64,000 bases of DNA from NCBI RefSeq assembly GCF_035818615.1, contig NZ_JAYKZY010000002.1, forward strand, positions 3,350,501-3,414,500, written 5' to 3'. The notes under the pieces are model-generated. The model was not told the DNA's origin. It searched no databases and saw only the letters and a program-made list of their open reading frames with translations. A program made the position numbers and the translations under genes. Source of the stretch: Sphingobium sp. CR2-8. GTDB lineage: Bacteria > Pseudomonadota > Alphaproteobacteria > Sphingomonadales > Sphingomonadaceae. Of the stretch, positions 1 through 10,351 are shown in pieces. Position 1 is the stretch's first letter, and each line of letters begins with the position of its first letter.

Positions 1-427
1 AGATATTGCGAGGGTCCGCAGCAATTAGGAGGTTCAGTTCGCTCAGACTATCATCAAGACGCCCCAGTGCCTGCAACGTGATCGCCTTGTTGAGCCGAGC
101 ATCCATGAAAGCTGGTGCAGCAGCCAGCGCGCGATCATAGTGGACGAGCGCCCCCGCAGCATCGCCAGCGGCATCCAGCAAATTGGCGTAATTATTGTTG
201 ATTTGCGGGTCATTCGGCGTCTGCGTAAGAGCCCTTGCAAAAACCGCGCGCGCTTGCGCTGTGCGGCCGGCCTTGCTTTCGACCAGAGCAAGCAGGTGCA
301 ATACGGACGCATGTTCGCCCACAGCGCGTAATATCTGGAGGAGATTTGAACGGGCCGCGTCGAGGCGTGCATTGCGGAAATCGGTTTCGGCACGCGCAAA
401 CAGCGCGTTGACATCAAGCATAGCCAT
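1..427 (-). CDS. TPR-repeat protein, C-terminus cut by window edge
   Basis: The frame is open from an ATG at 427 down to position 1, so the C-terminal part lies outside the window. The visible 142 residues are helical, with at least three tetratricopeptide-like units; the pattern of small residues at TPR positions is clear around residues 30-65, 67-100 and 101-135 (for example NNNYANLLDAAGDAAGALVHY). TPR repeats bind protein partners. The adjacent gene on the same strand is a 2OG-Fe(II) oxygenase 47 bp upstream, so the two may be co-transcribed. In sphingomonads such TPR regions are sometimes fused to a C-terminal 2OG oxygenase domain; whether that is so here cannot be seen. A GTG a few codons upstream is an alternative start. 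Confidence 0.75.
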   Translation of the reverse strand, partial: MAMLDVNALFARAETDFRNARLDAARSNLLQILRAVGEHASVLHLLALVESKAGRTAQARAVFARALTQTPNDPQINNNYANLLDAAGDAAGALVHYDRALAAAPAFMDARLNKAITLQALGRLDDSLSELNLLIAADPRNI

Positions 428-474
428 GGCGTGCACGATGCCATTTCTCACCGTGCCCGTCTATCAGCAGCCTG

Positions 475-1209
475 TCATTTGTCGCGAAACCACCCCGTCA
501 GCGCAAATCGTCCGGTCGGCGCAAAAGGCGGCACAAAACTGACATTGTGCCGCTGCGGCACCCGGAACAGGTTGAGCGTGTTGAACCGGGGGCGGAAGCC
601 CGCGACGACATCACCATCCTCATCGTAGAAAAGAAGATAGCCGCCCCAGTCCGGCCGCCAGTCGAGCGCGCACATATTGAGCACATAGGCAACACGCCAT
701 CCTTCCCCATCCTGGCTGTCGTCGTGCATCGCCAGGAAGTGATTGGGACCGAAAAAGGTGGCCTGGGCATCGGCCTTCAGCAGTTCAGGAATATCCGTGA
801 CCTGACGGACAAGGTCCATCAAAGGCTGATCGTTGATATGTTCCAGAAGCAGATCCTGGGGACTTCCCGGGTTCCATTCTTCCTTATAGGCGTCCAGCAG
901 CGGATATTGGGCATAGGCAAATCCGTAGTTCTGGCCGGTCATCACCTTGCCTACTTGTTGAAAGATGGCAGCCCGCTGCGGCGTGGGCATCTGGCTCAAT
1001 TCTGCCTGCCGCAGGCGCCGTGGTCCGTCCTCACCCTTCCACGCCAGACCCCATGGCGTCTGCCGGGCCAGAATGTCGTGCACTATTCGGGCCGACTGGT
1101 CGGTGAGTATGTTACGAATCTGGACGCGGCCATCCCGAACGAAGCGCTCGGCCAGCATTGCGCGGTCAAGCAGCGGATTGATCGCAAAAAGGGCGATGGG
1201 CTCAGGCAT
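475..1209 (-). CDS. 2OG-Fe(II) oxygenase, prolyl-hydroxylase-like
   Basis: This 244-residue protein belongs to the 2-oxoglutarate/Fe(II) dioxygenase superfamily and resembles the Tpa1/Ofd1-type prolyl hydroxylases. The iron-binding HxD is seen as H162-D-D164, the distal histidine as H221 in VPQRHNVS, and the 2OG-binding arginine as R234 in GRFALTGWF. The core strand WRPDWGGYLLFYDEDG is typical of this branch. The start at 1209 (MPEP) was chosen because residues further upstream have no family-like character. It is divergent from a paralogous oxygenase at 1306 and lies just upstream of a TPR gene on the same strand. The substrate is unknown; hydroxylation of a protein prolyl residue is an inference from the family. 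Confidence 0.85.
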   Translation of the reverse strand: MPEPIALFAINPLLDRAMLAERFVRDGRVQIRNILTDQSARIVHDILARQTPWGLAWKGEDGPRRLRQAELSQMPTPQRAAIFQQVGKVMTGQNYGFAYAQYPLLDAYKEEWNPGSPQDLLLEHINDQPLMDLVRQVTDIPELLKADAQATFFGPNHFLAMHDDSQDGEGWRVAYVLNMCALDWRPDWGGYLLFYDEDGDVVAGFRPRFNTLNLFRVPQRHNVSFVPPFAPTGRFALTGWFRDK

Positions 1210-1305
1210 GGATCGACGCTGTTCCTTCGTGGTGGCGATAACGCTATCGTTCTTTGAACGTCGTCCAACCTTGCAATCCCGTGACTGGCTAGGCAACAAG
1301 CGATA

Positions 1306-2025
1306 GTGAAATTTGAATTGAACCCCAATCTGGATATTGCCGCCCTATCGCGCACATATGCAGATACCGGACGTGTCAGTATCCATGATTTTCTGGCCGG
1401 AAATGCAGCACAACAATTGCACGATGCGCTGCGCGCCCGGAATGACTGGATACAGATCCTCAATAGCAAAGAGAAAGTGATCGAACTTTCACGGGAGGTC
1501 CGCGCCAGCCTTAGTACGGAGCAGATGGGCGCGCTTGATGACGCCGTCCATGCCGACGCCCGTTATGGCTTTCAGTATCGCTACGAATCCATTCGTATTC
1601 CCGACGGCATTGATGATCGCATCCGTAGCAGCGATGTTCTGGCTAAGTTTGCCCGCTGGTTTTCGAGCGATACGCCCCTGGCGTTGGTGAAGGCGATTAC
1701 CGGCGAACAGGATATACTGTTCGCCGATGCGCAGGCTACAGCCTATTCACCGGGCGATTTTTTGACCGGCCATGATGACGCTGTCCCAGGCAAAGGCAGG
1801 CGCGCAGCCTATGTCTTTGGCCTGACGCCGGTCTGGCGCACCGAGTGGGGCGGGCTATTGCTGTTTCACGATGAAGGCAACGGAATGGTCGAGGGGATGA
1901 TTCCAGCCTTCAACCGCCTCAATCTTTTTGCGGTGCCGCAGATGCACAGCGTCTCGCCGATCAGCGCTGCTGCCGGTTATCGCCGCTACGCAATAACCGG
2001 CTGGTTACGGAACCACATTCCCTAA
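1306..2025 (+). CDS. 2OG-Fe(II) oxygenase, paralogue of the divergent neighbour
   Basis: The 239-residue product has the same fold and motifs as the divergent gene at 475-1209: HxD at H156/D158 (TGHDDAVPG), distal histidine H214 (VPQMHSVS) and a C-terminal arginine (R226 or R227) before AITGWLR. The region WRTEWGGLLLFHDEGNG aligns with the equivalent stretch of the paralogue, although overall identity looks modest. The start codon appears to be GTG at 1306, with no ATG nearby that keeps the N-terminal domain. The gene ends 4 bp before the convergent clpB stop. The product is probably cytoplasmic (no signal peptide) and may modify a protein substrate. The 97 bp between the two oxygenase genes must hold both promoters. 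Confidence 0.85.
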   Translation: MKFELNPNLDIAALSRTYADTGRVSIHDFLAGNAAQQLHDALRARNDWIQILNSKEKVIELSREVRASLSTEQMGALDDAVHADARYGFQYRYESIRIPDGIDDRIRSSDVLAKFARWFSSDTPLALVKAITGEQDILFADAQATAYSPGDFLTGHDDAVPGKGRRAAYVFGLTPVWRTEWGGLLLFHDEGNGMVEGMIPAFNRLNLFAVPQMHSVSPISAAAGYRRYAITGWLRNHIP

Positions 2026-2029
2026 CGGC

Positions 2030-4609
<2,580 letters not shown>

Positions 4610-4636
4610 GTGCATCCACCCAATATGATGCCAGCG

Positions 4637-4664
4637 ATGTAGTGTTGCTCAAAAGGCACACAAG
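4637..4664 (-). promoter_or_regulatory. Possible sigma-32 (heat-shock) promoter of clpB
   Basis: On the minus strand CCCTTGTG is followed, after a 16-base spacer, by CTACAT, ending 27 bases before the clpB start. This resembles the alphaproteobacterial RpoH pattern (CTTG, 16-18 bases, CYTAT-like). The assignment is by pattern and by the known heat-shock control of clpB. Confidence 0.4.
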
Positions 4665-4683
4665 GGGTGGTGCACGATTATCC

Positions 4684-6345
4684 TTATTTCGGTGCTTTGT
4701 CCGCCTGTGGTGCGAACAGATCGCCGAAAAAGTCCTTTGCGAACCAGCGGGGCGGGATGTCGCCATCCGCCATGGCGCGGGTTATCCGGTAATTGGCTTC
4801 GGCAAAGCGTGCGCCTGCGGTCCAGTCGATCTTTTGACGCATGTCGTCGCCGGGGTGATGATAGGCCCCGCCCAGAAAGTCGCCCCATGCCTTTTCCCCG
4901 CCATTGGCGAAGCCGGTGGCGAGGAAGACGGCGGGGACGCCCTGCTTCACGAACATATAATGGTCGGAGCGCACGAAGATCGTTTCCTGCGGCATCGGAT
5001 CGGGGGACAGCTTCACGCCCATCGGCGCGACCGCTTTCGCCACGATCGGCCCCAGGGTCGAATGATCCGCGCCAAAGGCGATGAGGTCGGTGAAGGGATA
5101 GAGCAGCAAGGGCATGTCGAGATCGACATTGCCGACGATCTGCCTGACCGGGACGCTGGGATGGCGGGCATAATAGTCGGCGCCCAGCAGCCCCTTTTCT
5201 TCCGCGGTCGAAGCCAGGAAGATGATCGAGCGGCGCGGCTTTTGCGGGGATTGCGCCATGGCGCGGGCGACTTCCAACATGGTCGCGATGCCCGCGCCAT
5301 TGTCCAGCGCGCCATTGTTGATCCGGTCCTTGTCCGGCGCATCGCCCGGTTTGGCCGGGCTCACGCCGATATGGTCGAGATGGGCGGACAGGACGACATA
5401 TTCTTGCCGGAGCTTGGGATCGCTGCCGGGCAGGATGGCGACGACATTGGGGCTGGTGACGCGCTGGCTGACGGTATCGGCCTTGATCGTCACGCTGGTC
5501 TTGAGCGCGAAGCCCTTCGGCTTGCCGCCCGCCTTGTCGGCGATCTTGCGGATCGCAGCGATGGTCGCGGGCGCACCGGCGAACACGGCTTGCGCCGCCG
5601 GATCGTTCAGCATCGCCGACGCGCGCAGGCCCGGCGCGGCGTTGAAGGGTACGCCGTCGGGCGACACCCAGGTGAAATCGGGTTCGTCGGCGAATTGCAC
5701 CATCCGCGCCCAGGGACGGGCCTTGGCCGACTGGAGCGTGTTGAGCGCGATCATGCCGATCGCGCCATGGGATTCGGCGATCTTGCCCTTGGTGGCGGAG
5801 AGGTGTGCGCCCTCCTCGCTCGGCAACCCCTTGGGATAGCCGCGCAGGGTGACGACGATCTTTCCCTTCACGTCGAGGCCGGCATAGCCGTTAAGGCCAA
5901 GGCGCGCGTTTTCCAGGCCATAGCCGACGAACACGAGCGGCGCGGTGACGTCCAGATGCGGCTGATCGGCGTTGATGCCGATGATCACGTCGCCCGCATG
6001 GGTAAAGCTCTTCGCACCACCGGGGCCGGTCACGGTCAGCGTGGCGGGAGTCTTGCCGAATTCGGTCTTCTGGAAGGTGATGCGTTGGAGCCAGCTGACC
6101 CCTTTTGCATCGGTATCACCAGCGGGCTTGAGGCCCAGGCCGTCGAACTGGCTGGCGACGTAGCGGGCCGCGATTTCATGCCCTTCGCTGCCGGTGTCGC
6201 GGCCCTTGAGCAGGTCGTCGGCGAGAAATTCGACATGGGCGCGCATGGCGGCGGCGGTGAAGACCGGGTCGGCGGCGCTCTGGGCCGGGAGGGCGGCGGG
6301 CAACAGCAGCGCCGTCATGGCGGCGAGGGCAATGGGGGTTTTCAT
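4684..6345 (-). CDS. M28-family zinc aminopeptidase, secreted
   Basis: The 553-residue protein starts with a clear signal peptide (MKTPIALAAMTALLLPAALPA) and should act in the periplasm or outside the cell. It has a protease-associated (PA) insert at about residues 115-250, followed by the M28 peptidase domain. The di-zinc ligands are visible in order: H in SAHLDHIG, bridging D in NGALDNGAG, catalytic EE in STAEEKG, D in NVDLDMP and H in YHHPGDD. This makes it a probable active aminopeptidase or glutamate-carboxypeptidase-like enzyme. The start at 6345 was preferred over an upstream in-frame ATG because the signal peptide begins there. It is divergent from the M16 peptidase gene at 6525. Confidence 0.92.
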   Translation of the reverse strand: MKTPIALAAMTALLLPAALPAQSAADPVFTAAAMRAHVEFLADDLLKGRDTGSEGHEIAARYVASQFDGLGLKPAGDTDAKGVSWLQRITFQKTEFGKTPATLTVTGPGGAKSFTHAGDVIIGINADQPHLDVTAPLVFVGYGLENARLGLNGYAGLDVKGKIVVTLRGYPKGLPSEEGAHLSATKGKIAESHGAIGMIALNTLQSAKARPWARMVQFADEPDFTWVSPDGVPFNAAPGLRASAMLNDPAAQAVFAGAPATIAAIRKIADKAGGKPKGFALKTSVTIKADTVSQRVTSPNVVAILPGSDPKLRQEYVVLSAHLDHIGVSPAKPGDAPDKDRINNGALDNGAGIATMLEVARAMAQSPQKPRRSIIFLASTAEEKGLLGADYYARHPSVPVRQIVGNVDLDMPLLLYPFTDLIAFGADHSTLGPIVAKAVAPMGVKLSPDPMPQETIFVRSDHYMFVKQGVPAVFLATGFANGGEKAWGDFLGGAYHHPGDDMRQKIDWTAGARFAEANYRITRAMADGDIPPRWFAKDFFGDLFAPQADKAPK

Positions 6346-6524
6346 GGGAATATCTGTCCACTGGATTGCGGTATGGGCGGAGAATTGCCGTCCTCCTCCA
6401 GCCCTGTCCAGCAATAAGCGTATTGCGCGTCTAAAACGGCCCGCTATGCTGCGCCCATTCTCGCTTCGGCAGCGTTCTGACCCAGGTTCTGCTGCTGTAA
6501 AGCTTCCTTTTTCATGAGGTTCTC

Positions 6525-9398
6525 ATGGCCCTTTCCCCGATGTCGCGCCGCCTGCCCCTGATAATGGGCCTTTCGGTCCTCGCGCTCTCCCCCGTTTTGG
6601 CCCCGATGGCGCAGGCCGCCAAACCCGCACCCGCCGCCGCGCCCGCGCCGGTCGCCAGCCTCGTGTCGCAGGTCGATATTCCCTATCAGGAATTCAGGCT
6701 CAAGAACGGGCTGCGCGTCATCGTCCACACCGACCGCAAGGCGCCGGTGGTGGCGGTGTCGGTCTGGTATCATGTCGGATCGCGTTTCGAACCGGCGGGC
6801 AAGACCGGTTTCGCCCATCTGTTCGAACATTTGATGTTCTATGGGTCGGAAAATGCCGATGGGCCGTTCTTCGGGCGGCTGGAGGATATCGGCGCAACCG
6901 ACTGGAACGGCACGACCTGGTTCGACCGCACCAATTATTTCGAGACGGTGCCGACCGGGGCGCTCGACCGGGCGCTGTTTCTGGAGTCAGACCGGATGGG
7001 CCATCTGCTGGGCGCGGTGACGCAGACCAAGCTGGATACGCAGCGCGGGGTCGTGCAGAATGAAAAGCGGATGGGCGAGAACGAGCCTTATGGCCTGGTC
7101 GAATATGCGCAGCTGGATGCGATGTTGCCCGCGGGGCACCCCTATCGCCACTCCACCATCGGGTCGATGGCGGACCTGAACGCGGCGAGCCTGGCCGATG
7201 TGCAAAGCTGGTTCAGGACCCATTATGGGCCGAACAATGCCGTGCTGGTGCTGGCGGGCGACATCGACGTCGCGACCGCCAAGACGAAGGTCGAGAAGTG
7301 GTTCGGCAATATCGCGCCCGGCCCGGCCCCCAAGGATGTGGATGCGACCGTGCCGACGCTCGACAAGGATGTCGAGAAGGTCATGCACGACAATGTCGCG
7401 GCGACGCGTCTGTATCGCAACTGGATCGTGCCGGGCGTCAATTCGGACGAGTTGCAGCAGCTGGATCTGGCCATGACGGTGTTCGGCGGCCTCAAATCCT
7501 CTCGCCTCGACAATGCGCTGGTGCGCGACGAGAAGGTGGCCGTGGCGGTCAAGGCCAGCATCCAGCCGTTCGAAAAGCTGTCGATCGCCGAGATCACGGT
7601 GGACGTGAAGCCGGGCGCGGACCCGGTGGCCGTGGGCAAGCGGCTGGACCAACTGCTGGCCGACTATCTGGCCAAGGGGCCGAGCGCGGACGAGGTGCTG
7701 CGCGCGGCCACCGGCCAGGCGGCGGGGACGATTTCGGGGCTGGAAAAGGTCGGCGGCTTTAGCGGCAAGGCGGTGACGCTGGCCGAGGGCGCGGTCTATT
7801 CCAACGATCCGGCGAAATATAAGAAAGACCTGGCCGTCTATGCCGCCGCGACGCCCGAAACGGTGAGCGCCGCCGCGCGCAAATGGCTGGGTCGGCCGGT
7901 GCTGCGCCTGACGGTCGCGCCGGGCGAGCGCAGTGCGGCCGACAATGCATTGGCGGGGAATGCGACGCATAAGCCCGCCTATTTCCGCAATCCCGATGCG
8001 GCTGCGCCCACGGCGTCGACGCCGCCAGCGCCGACCAAGATCGCGGAACCCGCGATCGAGCCGGTCAAGGATCTGGACTTCCCCGATATCGAACATGCGA
8101 CGTTGAAGAATGGCATCAAGGTCGCGCTGGCGCGGCGCACCACGGTGCCGACGGTGCGGGTGTCCATGGCGTTCGATGCCGGCAATGCGGCCGATGACAA
8201 GGCGAAGCTGGGCACGGCGGGCCTGACCACCGCGCTGCTGGACGAAGGGACCAGGACGCGGTCGTCGATCCAGATCGCCGAGGAGCAGGAGCGGCTGGGC
8301 GCGTCGATCAGCGCGGCCAACAGCATGGACCGGACCACGGTCGGGCTGTTCGCACTCAAGCCCAATCTGGACGCGTCGCTGGGTCTGCTGGCCGACGTGA
8401 TCCGCAATCCGGCCTTTGCACCGACCGAGGTGGAGCGGCTGCGCGGGCAGGTGCTGACCGGTATTCAGGCCGAAAAGACGTCGCCCATGTCGATCGCCCA
8501 GCGCATGTTGCCGCCGCTGATTTACGGGCAGGCCCATCCTTACGGCATCCCCTTCACCGGATCGGGCACAGAAAGCGGGGTCAAGGCGGTCACGCGGGCG
8601 GACCTGACCGCTTTCCACGACACATGGATGCGGCCGGACAATGCGACGATATTCGTCGCGGGCGACACGACGATGGCGGAACTGCTGCCGCTGCTGAACA
8701 AGCAATTTGGCGACTGGAAGGCGCCCGCCAGCGCCAAGGGCGTCAAGACGTTCCGCATGGACCGGATGATGCGCCCGGCCAGGATCGTGCTGATCGACAA
8801 GCCGCAAAGCCCGCAGTCGATGATCCTGGCGGGGCTGTTGACCAACAAATCCGGGACCGACAATCCGGTAACGTTGCAGACGGCCAACGAAGTGCTGGGC
8901 GGCGCGACATCCTCGCGGCTGTGGATGGACCTGCGCGAAACGAAGGGTTGGGCCTATGGCGTGGGCACGGCGCTTTCGGGCGTGAAGGAGACCATTCCCC
9001 TGCTGGTCTATGCCCCGGTGCAGACCGACAAGACCGGCGAATCCATCCAGGCGGTCCGCAAGGATATGACCGAGTTTCTGACTGCCAAGGGGACGACCGA
9101 GACGGAGCGCAACCAGACGATCAACAGCCAGATCCTGTCGCTGCCGGGCAGTTTCGAAACATCGTCGGACCTGCTGGGCGCAATGATGCGCAACGACCTG
9201 ATCGGGCGGCCGGACGATTATTATGAGACGCTGCCCAAAGTCTATCGGGCGATGACCGCCGCCGACCTGGACAAGGCGGCGCGCGAGGCGATCAATCCCG
9301 ACCGGCTGATCTGGGTCGTCGTGGGTGACGCGAAGCTGGTGCGGCCGCAGCTTGACGCGGTGGGGCTGCCGGTGGAAATGGGCACATTGGCTGACTAA
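6525..9398 (+). CDS. M16-family zinc peptidase (insulinase/pitrilysin type), two-lobed
   Basis: This 957-residue protein has an N-terminal signal peptide ending near AQAA (residue 32), so it is exported to the periplasm. It carries two M16 half-units. The first contains the inverted zinc motif HLFEH at residues 98-102 and a downstream NEKRMGENEP glutamate ligand, so it should be catalytic. The second half (from about 520) starts DFPDIEHATLKNGIKVAL and lacks HxxEH, as usual for the non-catalytic lobe, but keeps the R-Y-like motif region (SSRLWMDLRETKGWAYGVG). An Ala/Pro-rich linker joins the lobes at about 490-510. It probably degrades peptides in the envelope. A small unrelated gene follows 28 bp downstream and may be co-transcribed. 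Confidence 0.93.
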   Translation: MALSPMSRRLPLIMGLSVLALSPVLAPMAQAAKPAPAAAPAPVASLVSQVDIPYQEFRLKNGLRVIVHTDRKAPVVAVSVWYHVGSRFEPAGKTGFAHLFEHLMFYGSENADGPFFGRLEDIGATDWNGTTWFDRTNYFETVPTGALDRALFLESDRMGHLLGAVTQTKLDTQRGVVQNEKRMGENEPYGLVEYAQLDAMLPAGHPYRHSTIGSMADLNAASLADVQSWFRTHYGPNNAVLVLAGDIDVATAKTKVEKWFGNIAPGPAPKDVDATVPTLDKDVEKVMHDNVAATRLYRNWIVPGVNSDELQQLDLAMTVFGGLKSSRLDNALVRDEKVAVAVKASIQPFEKLSIAEITVDVKPGADPVAVGKRLDQLLADYLAKGPSADEVLRAATGQAAGTISGLEKVGGFSGKAVTLAEGAVYSNDPAKYKKDLAVYAAATPETVSAAARKWLGRPVLRLTVAPGERSAADNALAGNATHKPAYFRNPDAAAPTASTPPAPTKIAEPAIEPVKDLDFPDIEHATLKNGIKVALARRTTVPTVRVSMAFDAGNAADDKAKLGTAGLTTALLDEGTRTRSSIQIAEEQERLGASISAANSMDRTTVGLFALKPNLDASLGLLADVIRNPAFAPTEVERLRGQVLTGIQAEKTSPMSIAQRMLPPLIYGQAHPYGIPFTGSGTESGVKAVTRADLTAFHDTWMRPDNATIFVAGDTTMAELLPLLNKQFGDWKAPASAKGVKTFRMDRMMRPARIVLIDKPQSPQSMILAGLLTNKSGTDNPVTLQTANEVLGGATSSRLWMDLRETKGWAYGVGTALSGVKETIPLLVYAPVQTDKTGESIQAVRKDMTEFLTAKGTTETERNQTINSQILSLPGSFETSSDLLGAMMRNDLIGRPDDYYETLPKVYRAMTAADLDKAAREAINPDRLIWVVVGDAKLVRPQLDAVGLPVEMGTLAD

Positions 9399-9426
9399 CG
9401 CTAACGTAAAGCATGGGAGAATAGAG

Positions 9427-9726
9427 ATGGCAGTGGATGGCGCTTATGATTGCGTGGCCAAGACGCCGATGGGCGACCAGAAGGGCGTGTTCACCGTCGT
9501 CAGCAGCGGCGATCGCTTCAACGGCACCTTCGCCGGGATGATGGGATCGCTGGACGTCGTGGATGGCAAGGTCGACGGGACCAAGCTGACCTGGAAGATG
9601 GAAATGACCATGCCGATGCCGATGACGCTGGAATGCGATGCCGAGGTGGCGGGCGACGCCATCACCGGGACGATGCAACTGGGCGCCTTCGGCGCGTCGG
9701 CGTTCAACGGGACGCGTCGGGCGTAA
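9427..9726 (+). CDS. Small conserved-type protein, function unknown
   Basis: A 99-residue acidic protein without signal peptide or membrane segment. It is rich in beta-propensity residues with repeated G-D-x-F/G-T turns (VVSSGDRFNGTFAGMMGSLD, AGDAITGTMQLGAFG), consistent with a small beta-barrel or beta-sandwich. A Shine-Dalgarno-like GGGAGAA lies just upstream of the ATG at 9427, and an earlier in-frame start was rejected because it overlaps the end of the M16 gene and lacks such a site. It follows the M16 peptidase by 28 bp, so shared transcription is likely. I do not recognise a named family with certainty; similar small proteins are common in sphingomonads. Confidence 0.7.
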   Translation: MAVDGAYDCVAKTPMGDQKGVFTVVSSGDRFNGTFAGMMGSLDVVDGKVDGTKLTWKMEMTMPMPMTLECDAEVAGDAITGTMQLGAFGASAFNGTRRA

Positions 9727-9741
9727 GCGATAGCCCTCCCA

Positions 9742-9812
9742 CCGTTCGTTTCGAGCTGTCGAGAAATGCTAAGCGTCGTGCAGCCGCTTCTCGACACGCT
9801 CGAAACGAACGG
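9742..9812. repeat. Intergenic inverted repeat (REP/hairpin type)
   Basis: A 24-base arm at 9742-9765 is repeated in reverse complement at 9788-9812 with a single inserted base, around a 22-base loop. The arms contain CGTTCGTTTCGAGC, a theme I associate with extragenic palindromes dispersed in sphingomonad genomes. It lies downstream of the small gene ending at 9726, so it could also stop transcription or protect mRNA ends. Confidence 0.75.
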
Positions 9813-9867
9813 CGTTGGGGGGGATGCCCGGCACGAATGAGACAACGAGTGAGACAGTAGTACGCAC

Positions 9868-9903
9868 TTGACAATTTCCATTAGTTAGCTACCTAATGGA
9901 AAT
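9868..9903 (+). promoter_or_regulatory. MarR-type palindromic operator overlapping promoter and start codon
   Basis: TTGACA at 9868-9873 is a perfect -35 box. A perfect 11-base inverted repeat follows (ATTTCCATTAG at 9874-9884 and its complement at 9893-9903, 8-base spacer). The right arm runs into the marR start codons at 9896 and 9902, so a bound dimer would cover the -10 region and the translation start. No Shine-Dalgarno site is visible, which would fit a leaderless or nearly leaderless transcript. Autorepression by the adjacent MarR protein is the likely role. Confidence 0.7.
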
Positions 9904-10351
9904 GCCTCTTTCGGAACCCAAGCGCGCGCTGGCGCACAAGATGGCGCCGGTCGCCCGTGCCTGGCGACAGCTGGCGGACAGCGTTCTGGCCGAGTTCGGC
10001 GTGTCCAACAGTGCGGCCTGGTGCCTGATCCATATCGACCGGCTGGGCGGTGAAGTGGGGCAGAGCGCACTGGCCGAATCGCTGGACATCAGCCAACCCT
10101 CGCTGGTCCGCACGCTGGACCAGGTGCAGGCGGCGGGTCTGGTCCAGCGCGCGCAGCATCCCGACGACAAACGATCCAATATCATCCGCCTGACCCCCGC
10201 AGGGCAGGAACTGGTCGGCCGGATCGAGGCGAAGCTGGACGCATTGCGGGCCGACCTGTTGAAAGACGTGCCCGACGACGCGATCGCCTCCACGGTATGG
10301 CTGATGGACTTGCTGAGCCAGCGGATCGCCGAATGGAACGGCCCGGCATGA
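9896..10351 (+). CDS. MarR-family transcriptional regulator of the efflux operon
   Basis: The 151-residue protein is a winged-helix MarR regulator. The recognition region is at about residues 60-80 (QSALAESLDISQPSLVRTLD) and the wing at 85-100, with the family signature DDKRSNIIRLTPAG. It heads a five-gene operon: its stop overlaps the start of the FUSC gene in ATGA at 10348-10351. MarR proteins usually repress their own operon and release DNA on binding a phenolic or aromatic ligand; here a perfect palindrome spans the promoter and start codon. The start could be ATG 9896 or ATG 9902. Confidence 0.93.
   Translation: MEMPLSEPKRALAHKMAPVARAWRQLADSVLAEFGVSNSAAWCLIHIDRLGGEVGQSALAESLDISQPSLVRTLDQVQAAGLVQRAQHPDDKRSNIIRLTPAGQELVGRIEAKLDALRADLLKDVPDDAIASTVWLMDLLSQRIAEWNGPA

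Noticed and set aside
4642..6417. 591-codon plus-strand frame opposite the M28 peptidase
   Set aside because: The minus strand encodes a signal peptide and all M28 metal ligands; the plus frame has no family features.
6987..8807. 606-codon minus-strand frame opposite the M16 peptidase
   Set aside because: His/Arg/Gln-rich composition and antisense position to an M16 gene with an intact HLFEH motif.
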